A program made the position numbers and the translations under genes. DNA of 64,000 bases from Cephalotus follicularis (taxonomy: Eukaryota > Streptophyta > Magnoliopsida > Oxalidales > Cephalotaceae). The stretch covers positions 129,325 through 193,324 of the forward strand of contig BDDD01002050.1 in NCBI GenBank assembly GCA_001972305.1, in the 5' to 3' direction. Position 1 is the stretch's first letter, and each line of letters begins with the position of its first letter. The notes beneath the pieces are model-generated. The model searched no databases. It saw nothing but the letters and a program-made list of their open reading frames with translations, and was not told the DNA's origin. Shown here one piece after another: positions 45,121 to 55,004 of this stretch.

Positions 45121-45444
45121 CCTGGGTTGTTGGTTAGTCATGCCCTAGCTGAGGCTGATGACTTGGGAATATTATGTCAACGTCGGTGTTGGGCACCGCA
45201 AAGGGTGGCTAAGTTTTAGCACTTGGACACGCTTACGTGTGGGTGTTAGAACTAGTGCATTCCAATGACAATTGTGGGTACTGGACTTATCAAGATTCTG
45301 ATGGTTTGTCATGCCCTAGCTGAGGCCATATTGAATCTAAGGCCGAATACTATGATTGGATCTTGTATTGGATACAAATTGACAAGAAAGCCTACCCATT
45401 GGATATATTATAGTTTGTCATACCCTAGCTGAGGCTATAATATG
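45121..45444 (+). promoter_or_regulatory. E8 leader: three stem-loops sharing one loop
   Basis: Hairpins at 45121-45167, 45293-45338 and 45404-45444 share the loop core GTCATGCCCTAGCTGAGG (third copy ATACC). Stems differ completely: 13 pairs with many G-U, 4+6 pairs with an internal bulge, and 10 Watson-Crick/G-U pairs (ATATTATAG with CTATAATAT). They lie 180-500 bp before the gag start. E1 has counterparts in the same location (6351-6595). Confidence 0.7.
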
Positions 45445-45626
45445 AATGCGATGGATTCCAATCCCCACTAGGAAGTTAGACTTCTCGAGTTCCATATGGG
45501 GGTATGGGATACGATTAGAATAGTGGGAGGAACCATAAGCACTAAAGACCAAGTGTTATGGTATCATATATTAAAATTCAAATAAATGCTAACTCATGCT
45601 TATATCTCCTTATCTAGGTTGCTAGA

Positions 45627-46510
45627 ATGGCTTTATCAAAAGCAATGTCCCGTATACTTGAGACAAATAAACTTGAGGGGCCCAACTTCAACGATTGGCA
45701 CCGTAACCTCAAGATTGTCCTTACGGCCAATAAAATGGCCTATGTGATGACTGGGGCGCCTCCTTCACTAGGTGAAGATCCGACGCCCGAAGAGAGTGAG
45801 CGACTAGCCAAATGTCTAGAAGATGACGAGCAGGCTAGATGTCTTGCCCTTCTTGGGATGACACCTGAGCTTCAGCGTCAGAATGAGAAGATTGAGACCT
45901 TATCTACTATACTACTCCATCTTCAGGAGATGTATGGAGCTGAGTCTAGGACTCAAAGGTTTAATCTATCTCGCAAACTCTTTAAGGCTCAGATGCAAGA
46001 GGGAGCTTCAGTCCATGAGCATGGATTAAAGATGATAGACATGATTGAGCAACTGGCTCAATTAGGGTTTTTCATGGACCATGATCTATATGTAGATCTT
46101 ATTCTGACATCCCTTCCTAAGTCGTTCTCATAGTTTTTGGTGAACTTACACGTGAACAAGATAGAGGTAACTCTATCTGGGCTGGTTGCTATGTTGAGGA
46201 TGGCTGAGGCCGATTTTGACTCTGGGAACTCAAAGACCCACTCCCTACTTCTTCCTTCTTCTAGGTCCGTCCAAGGAAAGGGCAGTGCCTCATCTTCCTG
46301 TAAAGGGAAGGGCGTGCTCATGCCTGTCAATACAAAAGGCAAGGGTAAGAAGAAGCAAAAGAAGAAGAAGGGGAAGCTTGGAGCCAGTGGGAGTGTTGCC
46401 AAAGATCGGATGAAGAAGTTAGCTGCTGAAGGTGCTTGTTTCCAGTGCGGTAAGACCGGGCACTGAAAAAGTATTGTCGTGTTGCTGTTGCTGCTGTCTC
46501 TGCTGATAAC
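45627..46510 (+). pseudogene. E8 gag (copia)
   Basis: ATG at 45627: MALSKAMSRILETNKLEGPN, FNDWHRNLKIVLTANKMAY, LLHLQEMYGAESRTQRFNLS and LIDMIEQL-type helices. A stop at 46131-46133 (FS-stop-FLVNL) is a simple nonsense change. The basic linker KGKGKKKQKKKKGKLG leads to a zinc knuckle CFQCGKTGH. The expected Trp codon lost one base (TGG to TG), which makes a TGA and shifts to the frame of KKYC, completing CX2CX4HX4C. Confidence 0.9.
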
Positions 46511-46984
46511 CCGCATGGTGCGAGAACATCAGGTATGTCCATGATTGAACTTAATCTAGCTTTGAATAGTAGTTCTTCATGGGTATTAGATACTGGATGT
46601 GGAACTAACCTTTGCAATTCATTGCAGGGACTGAGAAAAGTTAGAAAGCTTGGAGCTGGAGACCTGGACTTGAGGGTTGGTGATGGATCTAGGATCATTG
46701 CTCAAGCTGTAGGAATTTGTGATGTTAATTTATGTAATGGTTATGTATTGACTTTGGATCCATGCTACTTTGTTATGAATATTGTAAGGAATATTATAAG
46801 TGTTTCTCACTTATGTGGTTTGGCCTTGGAGCTTAAATTCCAAGACATTGGATGTTTTATATATTCGAACAATGTTTGTGTTGGTAATGGTGTTATCAAC
46901 AATGGATTATATGTCTTGAATACTTCACAATCAAATATCCTGTCCATTGAGCAAAGTAATAATAAGAAAAGACAAAGAGAAACT
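46511..46984 (+). pseudogene. E8 protease (copia)
   Basis: MSMIELNLALNSSSSWVLDT begins the domain, which continues GCGTNLCNSLQGLRKVRKL. The active-site triad reads DTG in VLDTGC. Then RVGDGSRIIAQAVG and the hydrophobic FVMNIVRNIISVSHLCGLAL segment. Open and apparently intact, in the same frame as the integrase. Confidence 0.88.
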
Positions 46985-48100
46985 GAGCTAAATAAAACCT
47001 ATACTTGGCATTGTAGACTTGGTCATCTTAGTGATGCTAGACTATCACAGTTGGTTAAGGATGATCTCCTTGATATCCAAGACTTAGAGTCCTATCCAAC
47101 TTGTGAATCCTGTTTATTGGGAAAGATGACCAAATCACCCTTCTCTGGTCAAGGAGAAAGGGCTATGGGCTTACTGGGTCTAGTCCATACTGACGTTTGT
47201 GGTCCTATGTCAGTCAGTGCGCGATGTGGTTATATCTACTTCATAACTTTTACCGATGAGTTATCTAGGTATGGTTATGTGTATCTGATGAAACACAAGT
47301 CAGAATCCTTTGAGAAATTTAAGGAGTTCAAACTTGAAGTAGAAAAACAAACAGGTAAATCCATTAAAATACTTCGGTCGGACCGAGGTGGAGAACACCT
47401 GTCAGCTGAACTCCTAGGTTATCTTAGAGATAACAAAATTCTATCTCAGTGGACTCCTCTTGGAACACCACAGCATAATGGTGTGTCCGAAAGGAGAAAT
47501 CGTACTTTGTTAGACATGGTTCGATCGATGATGTCTTTTATTGACCTTCCTACGTATCTCTGGGTTATGCCCTAGATACAGCTACTTATATCTTGAATCA
47601 GATTCCTTCAAAATCTGTGCCTTCTACTCCATACCAGGTATGGTCAGGGAGGAAACCCAGCCTGAACCATTTGAAGGTTTGGGGCTGCCCTGTTTATGTC
47701 AAGAGGCGTGACACAGATAAGCTGGAAGCACGGTCGGACCGTTGCAGGTTTGTGGGGTATCCTAAAGAAACAAAAGGATACTACCTCTATCACCCTACCG
47801 AACAAAAGATATTTGTTTCGCAAAATTCTGTGTTCCTAGAGAAGGAATATCTTCTTGAAGGAAACAGTGGGAGTAAGTTGGAACTCAAGCAGTTACCACA
47901 AGTAGAAACCACACAGGAGATGGAGGAGTTGGAGGTTAGACCTTTAACAGACACAGCTGAGATTGGATCTCAGGCTGAGAATGGTTCTCAATTAGGCAAA
48001 TCTCCTTTGAGGAGATCAGGCAGAATCCCATTAGCACCTGAGAGGTATGGTTTCCACATCGATGGTACTGATGAGATAAACGTCATTGAAAATGACGAGC
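46985..48100 (+). pseudogene. E8 integrase (copia)
   Basis: GAG-pre-integrase zinc motif in TWHCRLGHLSDARLSQL and YPTCESCLLGK. Catalytic core: VHTDVCGPMSVS (Asp), LRSDRGGEHLSAELLGYL (Asp), HNGVSERRNRTLLDMV (Glu), all intact. A one-base deletion near 47562 (LWGYAL read as LWVMP-stop) shifts the frame. From 47593 it continues NQIPSKSVPSTPYQVWSGR, HLKVWGCPVYVKRRD, CRFVGYPKETKGYYLYHP, then an acidic, poorly conserved linker. Confidence 0.92.
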
Positions 48101-48720
48101 CTGCCAGCTACTTAGAGGCAGTGCAAGGCACTGAATATGAAGCATGGCTAGGAGCCATGAAATCCGAAATGGATTCCATGTACTCCAACCAAGTATGGAA
48201 TTTGGTTGGCTGCAAATGGATCTTCAAGGAGAAGATGAATGCAGATGGAAAAATTGAGACTTATAAAGCTCGATTAGTGGCGAAAGGGTATAGGCAACTA
48301 TATGGGGTCGACTATACTAAGACTTTCTCACCTGTCGCCATGCTTAAATCCATTAGGATTTTGCTTGCTATTGTCGCTCATTATGATTATGAGATATGGC
48401 AAATGGATGTCAAGACGACATTCTTAAATGGGCGTCTTGAAAAGTATTTTTATATGTCCCAACCCGAGGGGTTTACATCTTCCGAGCACCCGCACATGGT
48501 GTGCAAGCTCGAACGGTCCATCTATGGACTAAAGCAAGCATCTCGTAGCTGGAATCTACGTTTTGATGAAGCAGTCAAAGATTTTGACTTCGTTAAAAAT
48601 GTAGATGAGCCATGTGTTTATCGAAAGCAAGAGGGACCTAGTATCACTTTCTTAGTGCTATATGTAGATGACATTCCACTCATTGGGAATGATGTGGGGA
48701 TGTTGTAGTCTACAAAAATA
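48101..48720 (+). pseudogene. E8 reverse transcriptase (copia)
   Basis: In the frame of 47593-48708: YLEAVQGTEYEAWLGAMKSE, CKWIFKEKMNADGKIETYKA, ARLVAKGYRQLYGVDYTKTF, WQMDVKTTFLNGRLEKYFYM (Asp), YGLKQASRSWNLRFDEAV and the YVDD box in FLVLYVDDIPLIGNDVGML. Ends at TAG (48706-48708) where CAG is expected. A short deletion after VWNLV removes a few residues before GCKWIF. Catalytic Asp residues are retained. Confidence 0.93.
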
Positions 48721-49530
48721 TGGCTAACTAAGAATTTTTCCATGAAAGATTTGGGAGAAGCCACCTATATACTGGGTATTAGGATCTTCAGGGATGGATC
48801 CAATAGGTTGCTTGGGCTTTCCCAAAGCTAGTACATCAGCAAGGTGCTGAAGAGGTTTAGCATGGAGAATTCCAAGAGAGGCCTATTGCCAATAGGCGAA
48901 GGAATTCATCTTTCTCGAAAGATGTCTCCTCAGACATCTGAAGAGAGAGCACGCATGAGTCAGATACCTTATGCTTTCGAAGTACCTTAGGAGGACTCAG
49001 GATATGTTTCTTGATCTATGGAAAAGAGAGTGAGCTAAAATTGGAGGGCTTCACAGACTCCAGTTTTGATAGTGATCCGGATGATAACAAATATGTCTCT
49101 GGGTACGTTTTTGTACTTAATGGTGGAGCTGTGAGCTGGCGCAGTTCAAAGCAATGGACTATTGCAGATTCTACCATAGAAGCCTAGTACATAGTAACCT
49201 CAGATGCCGCCAAAGAGGGTGTATGGATGCGCAAGTTGATTACTGAACTAGGAGTTGTTCCATGCATTATTAGTCCAATTGTAATATATTGTGATAATAA
49301 TGGGGTTGTAGCACAAGCCAAGGAACCGTGGTCTCACCAGCGATCCAAACACATCGAGCGGCGGCTATCATTTGATCCCTGAGATTATTGGTAGGGGAGA
49401 TATACGTCTTGAGAGGGTCTCCTCAGAGGAGAACATAGCAGATCCACTGACCAAGGCAATGGGCACCAAGGCTCTGGAGCATCATCGTGGGACGATGGGT
49501 TTAGGCTATAGGAGTTCATGGCTTGAGGGT
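48721..49530 (+). pseudogene. E8 RNase H (copia), internally deleted
   Basis: STKIWLTKNFSMKDLGEATY, LGIRIFRDGSNRLLGLSQS, then SQIPYA joins abruptly to [10 protein letters not shown], missing about 45 residues usually found there. Afterwards [70 protein letters not shown] and HIERR. Stops and two frameshifts break it. Asp (FTDSS) and Asp (YCDNN) sites are visible. Confidence 0.85.
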
Positions 49531-49542
49531 CAAGAGGGAGAT
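49531..49542 (+). other. E8 polypurine tract
   Basis: CAAGAGGGAGAT directly before the 3' LTR TGTTAGATATAG. Confidence 0.85.
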
Positions 49543-51027
49543 TGTTAGATATAGTGACCCGACAAGCCATTAGATGGGTTGTCACATTATATCTTATCTT
49601 GTATGAAACAATCTTATTCCTTATATATATGATGTGTGCCAATTTGTTATGGCTATATCACTTATGTTTTATCACTTAATTGAAGTAGTTTATTATTTAC
49701 CTGCTTACACTTGTGATGCCCTGACATAAGGTTGGGTGCCTAGCATGGAGGCTGTGAGATTGGTTATCTTATTCCTTATGTCGAATTAGTTCCAAGTCAT
49801 AGGTTCGCTTTGTGGGCATTAGTGAACCGGATAGACTTGTGCGTATGTTGCCTGCTCATCGAATTGGAGGATGGATTCTCTCACTACCATCTGTGTTGGA
49901 CACTAGGGATTTAGAATGGCTAAACCGGACCCTAGGGGTATTTCGATAATTTATGAACACCTCTTGTTTTAACCAAGATTTTAAAGGGTCCCTGCCCAAT
50001 AATGATTAGTTCTTTAATATGTTGGACATATTAAGTCTTTGTGTCAAATATCGGTTATGTGGATTTTGCATTTTGTCAAAACACATATGTTTCATCTTAC
50101 TTAACCAATATTTGAAGGGTACAGGGGATCACTAAAAGAGTTAGACTCTTATCACTTCACTGGCCAGACAAAGCATCAACATCTTTTATAAAGAGGCATC
50201 GATGTCTTTTAGAAAGATTCGATGTTCTTAGTAACACATTGCATAAGCGTCGATGTCCTTTGGAAGGCGTCGACGTCTTTGAGCAGAACGTGCAACCTGT
50301 GCACGAGCTCACTTCGTGGGCACGTTTTCTCTCTCATCTCTAGCAGCCATCTCCCATTCTTGCATGTTATGGGAACGTGGGGATCATGGCCACAGACTCC
50401 CGAGGAGTAAGGAGCATGATCCTAAGTAAATGGGAGAGTGGGAGAGAGAAGGAGGAGGCTAGTTATAAGCATTTTCTGCAGAAAATGTGAGGTAGAAGTT
50501 TGGTTTTTGCTGGGCAAGTGACTTCAATTTTCTCTCATCAGAGTGTGTTCCTTTCATCTATGATACGCCAAGCAAGAGCTTATCTAGGGTGGATTGATTA
50601 TTGACTTCATTGGTCAATATCAATTTACCTTTTCTAAGCTTAGTGAGAGAGAGAGAGTTCATACACTTTGTTCTTGGTTATTGCTGGTTGGATTGCTTGT
50701 TGTTCCAGAGACTTGGAGAAGATTAAAGAGGGAATCTATGCAAGCGTGTAGCGGCAGAGAAAGAAGGAGCCTTCACCCGCTGGTATATCTCTTGGTCCTT
50801 CTCTTCTTCCCATGCTTGTGTGTCACCATTGTATGCTATGGTGACACCAATTCAATTCTGTTGATGATGTGGTGATCCAGGTGGTCTGTGGACATGCCTT
50901 ATGGATTGGTTTTAGTTTTTTTTATTGGGTGTTCTTCCGCTGTTATTTTATATGATTTTGTTTTGTTCTACACCCTACACCCCATAGTCCATTTATGGCT
51001 CCGGATTCGGTTTATCCGTTTCCATCA
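49543..51027 (+). repeat. E8 3' LTR, internally deleted
   Basis: 1485 bp. It matches the 5' LTR except for one clean gap of about 690 bp after GTTGGACACTAGGG, where the 5' copy continues CAAATGCGGGG. Motif cluster at about 50173-50285; TATA-like TTATAAG at 50464-50470. Followed by ATATG (51028-51032). Confidence 0.93.
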
Positions 51028-51650
51028 ATATGTTCCACGGATTGAACAAGAGTGCCGGGAGACAAAGCTTTTGAAGTTGCGACAGGGCGAAATGACGGTG
51101 ACTGAGTATCAAGCAAGGTTCATGGAGCTAGCCAGACATTCACCTTATCTGGTAGCTGATGAAGTGTAGAAGATACGGAGATTTCTGAGAGGTCTGCGAC
51201 CGGATCTTCGGTCAAGGATTAGGGCTATGGAGCTGGGTACTTTTTCAGAGGTCGCCCAAAAAGCGAGACTACTGGAGAACATATACAGTGAGGACCGAGC
51301 AGAGAGGGCCCGAGCATAAAAAAATAAACAAAGCCCGATGAGACGAGCTTCTTCGAAATTGCAAGGCAGTGGTTCTCCGACGAAATCATCGAAGAACAGA
51401 TCTAGGCAGGCTGCCACATAGGGTACTCCTAGTCAGGGGAGTAATGCGGCAACGGGAGCTTGTTATCACTGTGGTCGTAGAGGCCACTTACAGAAAGATT
51501 GCTAGAGGATGAATGGATTGTGTTTGAGGTGTGGGGCATCTGGACATTCAGTGAGAGATTGCCCGAAGAGTCAGGCTACAGCACCGACTGGACCAGCGAG
51601 TAGCAGCGGGGTCGCAGCGGGGCCTTCGCAACGAAGGGACACTGATAAGG
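51028..51650 (+). pseudogene. E7 gag, C-terminal part
   Basis: Begins with the right ATATG copy and continues VPRIEQECRETKLLKLRQGE, TVTEYQARFMELARHSPYLV, a stop at 51167, then RRFLRGLRPDLRSRIRAMEL. Two zinc knuckles follow, CYHCGRRGHLQKDC and CLRCGASGHSVRDC, with a stop between them, in a Ser/Gly/Ala-rich tail. Several nonsense codons, but the layout is complete. Confidence 0.9.
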
Positions 51651-52130
51651 GCATTGTGAAAGGTAGAGTTTTTACCCTTTCACATACAGGGGTTCTGGAG
51701 TCTACCTCAGTTGTTGGAGGTACATTCTATGTTTATGGTTTTTCTGCCATAGTGATGATGGACCCTGGAGCATCACATTCTTTTATTTCATCACAATTTG
51801 CATCATGTTTAGATGTAACACCAGACTGTATGCCATAAACCTTGGATGTGAGCACACCAGCTGGAGTTTCCATGTATAGAGATACCGTATATAGGAGTTG
51901 CGAGATGTCTATGGCAGGCATTTCATTGTATGGGGACTTGATTGTATTGCCCATTCATGACTTCGATGTTATATTGGGGATGGATTGGCTATCAGCACAC
52001 CGTGCACGCATGGATTGTTATAATAAAACTGTGGATTTTTGTCTGCCTGACGGGACGACTTTTCAGTTCAAGGGAGACAAAGGATTCTCGACACCGATCA
52101 TATCCTTTATTTGAGCATCGAGGTATCTAG
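51651..52130 (+). pseudogene. E7 protease
   Basis: GRVFTLSHTGVLESTSVVGG and MMDPGASHSFISSQFAS: the active-site Thr/Ser is Pro (DPG). A stop at 51836-51838 splits it. Second half TLDVSTPAGVSMYRDTVYR, HDFDVILGMDWLSAHRARMD and CLPDGTTFQFKGD. Near-identical to E4 where both exist. Confidence 0.88.
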
Positions 52131-53150
52131 AGAAGGGATGTGAGGGATACCTGGCTCATGTAATTGATCGAAGGAAGGAGAACGGTTTGAGCTTGGAGGA
52201 AATTCCAGTTGTGTGTGAATTTCCGGATGTGTTTCCTGATGACTTGGGATCCTTACCACCGAAGAGGAGTATTGAGTTCGTCATTGATCTTGTTCCTGGA
52301 ACGGCTCCCGTATCTAAATCACCTTATCGGATGGCTCCTGCCGAGTTGCGAGAGCTGGAGTTACAGTTACAAGACCTGATTGATAAGGGTTTTGTATGAC
52401 CCAGTGTTTCTCCGTAGGGTGCGCCTATACTGTTTGTCAAGAACAAGGATGGGTCGATGAGGCTCTGCATCGACTACAGAATGTTGAACAAGGTAACTAT
52501 CAAGAACAAGTATCCTCTACCCCACATCGAGGATTTGTTTGACCAGTTGCAAGGATCAAGGGTGTTTTCCAAGCTCGATTTGAGGTCAGGTTATCACCAA
52601 CTGAGAGTAAGGGAAGGAGACATTGAGAAGACTGCCTTCCGAACACGGTATGGTCATTACGAGTTCTTGGTGATGCCGTTTGGTGTTACCAATGCACCGA
52701 CAGCTTTCATGTCATTGATGAATGACGTATTCCGACCATACCTGGACCAGTTTGTTGTGGTATTCATTTATGACATACTGGTATACTCAAGGAGTGAGGA
52801 GGAGCACACTCATCATCTGAGGCTAGTACTGCAAGTTCTCAGAGAAAATCGGTTGTACGCCAAGTTCGGCAAGTGTGAATTCTGGCTTGATCATGTGACC
52901 TTTCTCGATCACATCGTATCTGGGGAAGGCTTGACGGTGGATCCGTCAAAGACTGAAGTATTATGAGATTGGCCACAACCGAAGAACGTGATGGAGGTGC
53001 GCAGTTTCCTTCGGTTGGCAGGGTATTACAGAAGGTTTATCCAGAACTTTTTGAGGATATCCGAGCCCTTGACTAGACTAACCCAGAAGAAGACCTTGTT
53101 TGTCTGGGACGAAGATTGTGAAGCTAGTTTCCGTGAACTGAAGGATCGGT
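52131..53150 (+). pseudogene. E7 reverse transcriptase
   Basis: [40 protein letters not shown], stops at 52397 and 52415, [35 protein letters not shown] and [15 protein letters not shown]. The FIDD box has its first Asp changed to Tyr (about 52769), so the enzyme would be inactive even without the stops. Another stop at 52964-52966 (EVL-stop-DWPQPK). The connection domain ends [18 protein letters not shown]. Confidence 0.9.
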
Positions 53151-53801
53151 TAGTTTTCGCTCCTATCCTGCCATTACCTAAGGGTAATAAGGGCTTTGTA
53201 GTCTATAGTGATGCATTGGGTAAGGGCTTGGGCTGCGTGTTGATGCAGCGAGGAAGAGTGATCGCTTATGCTTCCAAGAAGCTGAAGCCGTATGAAGAAA
53301 ACTACCCGACACACGACCTTGAACTTGCAGCTATTATCTTCGCCCTTCAGAAGTGGAGGCACTATCTTTATGGGGCGCAGTTTGAGATCTTTATCGATCA
53401 AAAGAGTTTGAGGTACATGTTTTGTCAGGATACACTGAACATGAGGCAACGCAAGTGGGTAGAATTCTTTAATGATTATGATTGCATTGTTCAGTACCAC
53501 CCGGGGAAAGAGAACGTGGTCGTTGATGCCTTGAGCCGCAAGGCTATGGTTGCCAGTGCGATGGGGTCGCAATGGAAGATGTTAGAAGACTTCCAAGAGT
53601 GGTTTCCGTTTAATCAGTCACCTTGAGTCTTTATCGCTAGCATGAGAGTACAGCCAGTTTTGCTTGATGAAATAAAGAACGCTCAAGCACACGATACTGA
53701 TTTGCAAAAGATTCGGGAGAATCTGGACTCAGAGTCTGATTTTTGGATACATGCCGATGGTGTCTTAAGATTTCGGGGACGTGTGTGTCTCGCAAATGAA
53801 C
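53151..53801 (+). pseudogene. E7 RNase H and linker, cut by E9
   Basis: [19 protein letters not shown] (Asp), [16 protein letters not shown] (Glu), [15 protein letters not shown] (FTDHKSL changed, but the Asp is kept), [12 protein letters not shown] (Asp). A stop near 53626 precedes VFIASMRVQPVLLDE and the linker DTDLQKIRENLDSES and RFRGRVCLANE, where E9 begins. The integrase zinc domain that should follow is missing. Confidence 0.88.
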
Positions 53802-53945
53802 TGTTGAGTCTCAATCATGGGGAGATTGTTGAGTCTCAATAATATGTTTTAATGATTACAAATTTGCATTTAACAAGTTTACTTGATGTGCAAGATATTA
53901 CAAAGTTCCACAAAAGGCAAAACCCATCTGCAGGGAAAAGACATT

Positions 53946-54367
53946 GACCTTCCAGAAATGACATCGACGTCCGTACAAAAGAAGTCGATCCCTTTTAAGA
54001 AGACATCGACGTCTTTAGTGCCCAAAGTTACAGGTCAAATATTGGTGAAGACATCGATCCATACGAACAAAGACATCGACGTCCGTACAAAAGAAGTCGA
54101 TCCCTTTCCTAAGACATCGACATCTTTCAAGACCAATCTGTAAAACCCAGAAAAGACATCGACCCTAGAAGAAGAAGTCGATGTGATGTTCATATATTCA
54201 AAGCCTGGACATTTCCCAGAAATGACATCGACGCCTTTAAAAAGACATCGACGTATTTTCAAATGGATTGACCCGGGAAACATGGAACGGCTACTTGGAG
54301 CACTTCCAATGACTAGTAACAGTCAAAGACATCGACGCCTTTCCAAAGACATCGACGTCTTTCTACC
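53946..54367. repeat. Palindromic motif cluster (E9 5' LTR, upstream of TATA)
   Basis: About fifteen motif halves, e.g. ACATCGACGTCCGTACAAAA, GAAGTCGATCCCTTTTAAG, AAGACATCGACGTCTTTAG, and ACATCGACGCCTTTAAAAAG. It ends about 90 bp before the TATA box. The same cluster is at 57420-57830 in the 3' LTR. Confidence 0.8.
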
Positions 54368-54453
54368 AGCAGAGACAAAAACAAGGCTGCATCAACATAT
54401 TTTTATATCCAATATGCCCAAGACTTTTGCAACAGCTATAATCTGAAGAATGC

Positions 54454-54461
54454 TATAAATA
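54454..54461 (+). promoter_or_regulatory. E9 TATA box
   Basis: TATAAATA, repeated at 57917-57924 in the 3' LTR, followed by CAAGCCAAGAAACAAG. A canonical plant TATA box. It defines a U3 of about 650 bp. Confidence 0.75.
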
Positions 54462-54951
54462 CAAGCCAAGAAACAAGCTCAATAACACTGGAGAGAAGAA
54501 CTTTGATCATCTAAACATCCAAGCTAAACTTGCACATCTACATCAAAGCTTTTGCTTACACTTTTATATCAAACCTTTGAGAGGTTACTTGTAAACATAT
54601 ATTATCTTTACAATTCATTCATTGTAAAAGAGGGGAGTGAACCCTTGTAAGGTGTTTGATTGATTTGCACCCAGAACCCAAAATCAAGTGTAAGGTGGTT
54701 TCTTTGATTTGCACCCGTAAGCCGAAAATCAAAGGTTGCTAGTGGTACCTAGTGGAATCTCAAGGGGTTCTTGAGAAAGTGGACGTAGGCACGGATTTGC
54801 CGAACCACTATAAATTCGTTTGCACACTCTCTATCTTAACTCTTTATTTATTTGTTCTTGTGTGATTGTTTATGTTCATTGTTTAATTTGTAATTTCCGC
54901 ATACAAATTTCCTGTTTAAGGTTGCCATACATACATACATTTTATTTCAAT

Positions 54952-54963
54952 TGGTATCAGAGC
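54952..54963 (+). other. E9 primer-binding site
   Basis: TGGTATCAGAGC two bases after the 5' LTR: an exact initiator-Met site, as usual for copia elements. Confidence 0.93.
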
Positions 54964-55004
54964 GGTTATCTCATTATTCTTAATTGTTAGAGATATAAAG
55001 ATCC

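Larger units (their letters stand above)
41676..51027 (+). mobile_element. E8: nearly complete Ty1/copia element nested in E7 gag
   Basis: TGTTAGATATAG...CGTTTCCATCA with ATATG on both sides. 5' LTR 41676-43850, primer site, long leader with motif cluster and hairpins, gag, protease, integrase, RT, RNase H, polypurine tract and 3' LTR 49543-51027. Broken by two one-base deletions, several stops and an RNase H-region deletion, but otherwise well preserved and useful for reading the decayed E1. Confidence 0.95.
38274..53801 (+). mobile_element. E7: Ty3/gypsy chromovirus, split by E8 and truncated at E9
   Basis: 5' LTR, primer site, gag, protease, RT and RNase H are present in order. E8 interrupts gag with an ATATG duplication, and E9 is inserted after RGRVCLANE, in the RNase H-integrase linker. 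The sequence beyond E9 (E10) has a different 3' LTR, so the E7 integrase and 3' LTR appear lost. Left flank TGGGT has no partner after the E10 LTR (AGAGG), which also argues that E7 and E10 are different insertions. Confidence 0.85.
53802..54949 (+). repeat. E9 5' LTR
   Basis: 1148 bp, TGTTGAGTCTCAATCATGGGG...TTTTATTTCA. The first 14 bases recur 25 bp downstream after CATGGGGAGAT, which looks like an internal copy of polypurine tract plus LTR start. Motif cluster 53946-54367, TATA box TATAAATA at 54454-54461. Confidence 0.93.

Noticed and set aside
53946-54367. Motif arrays considered as a CRISPR-like or satellite array
   Set aside because: Spacing is irregular, repeats are degenerate, there are no associated genes, and the host is a plant. 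They occur inside LTRs at defined positions.
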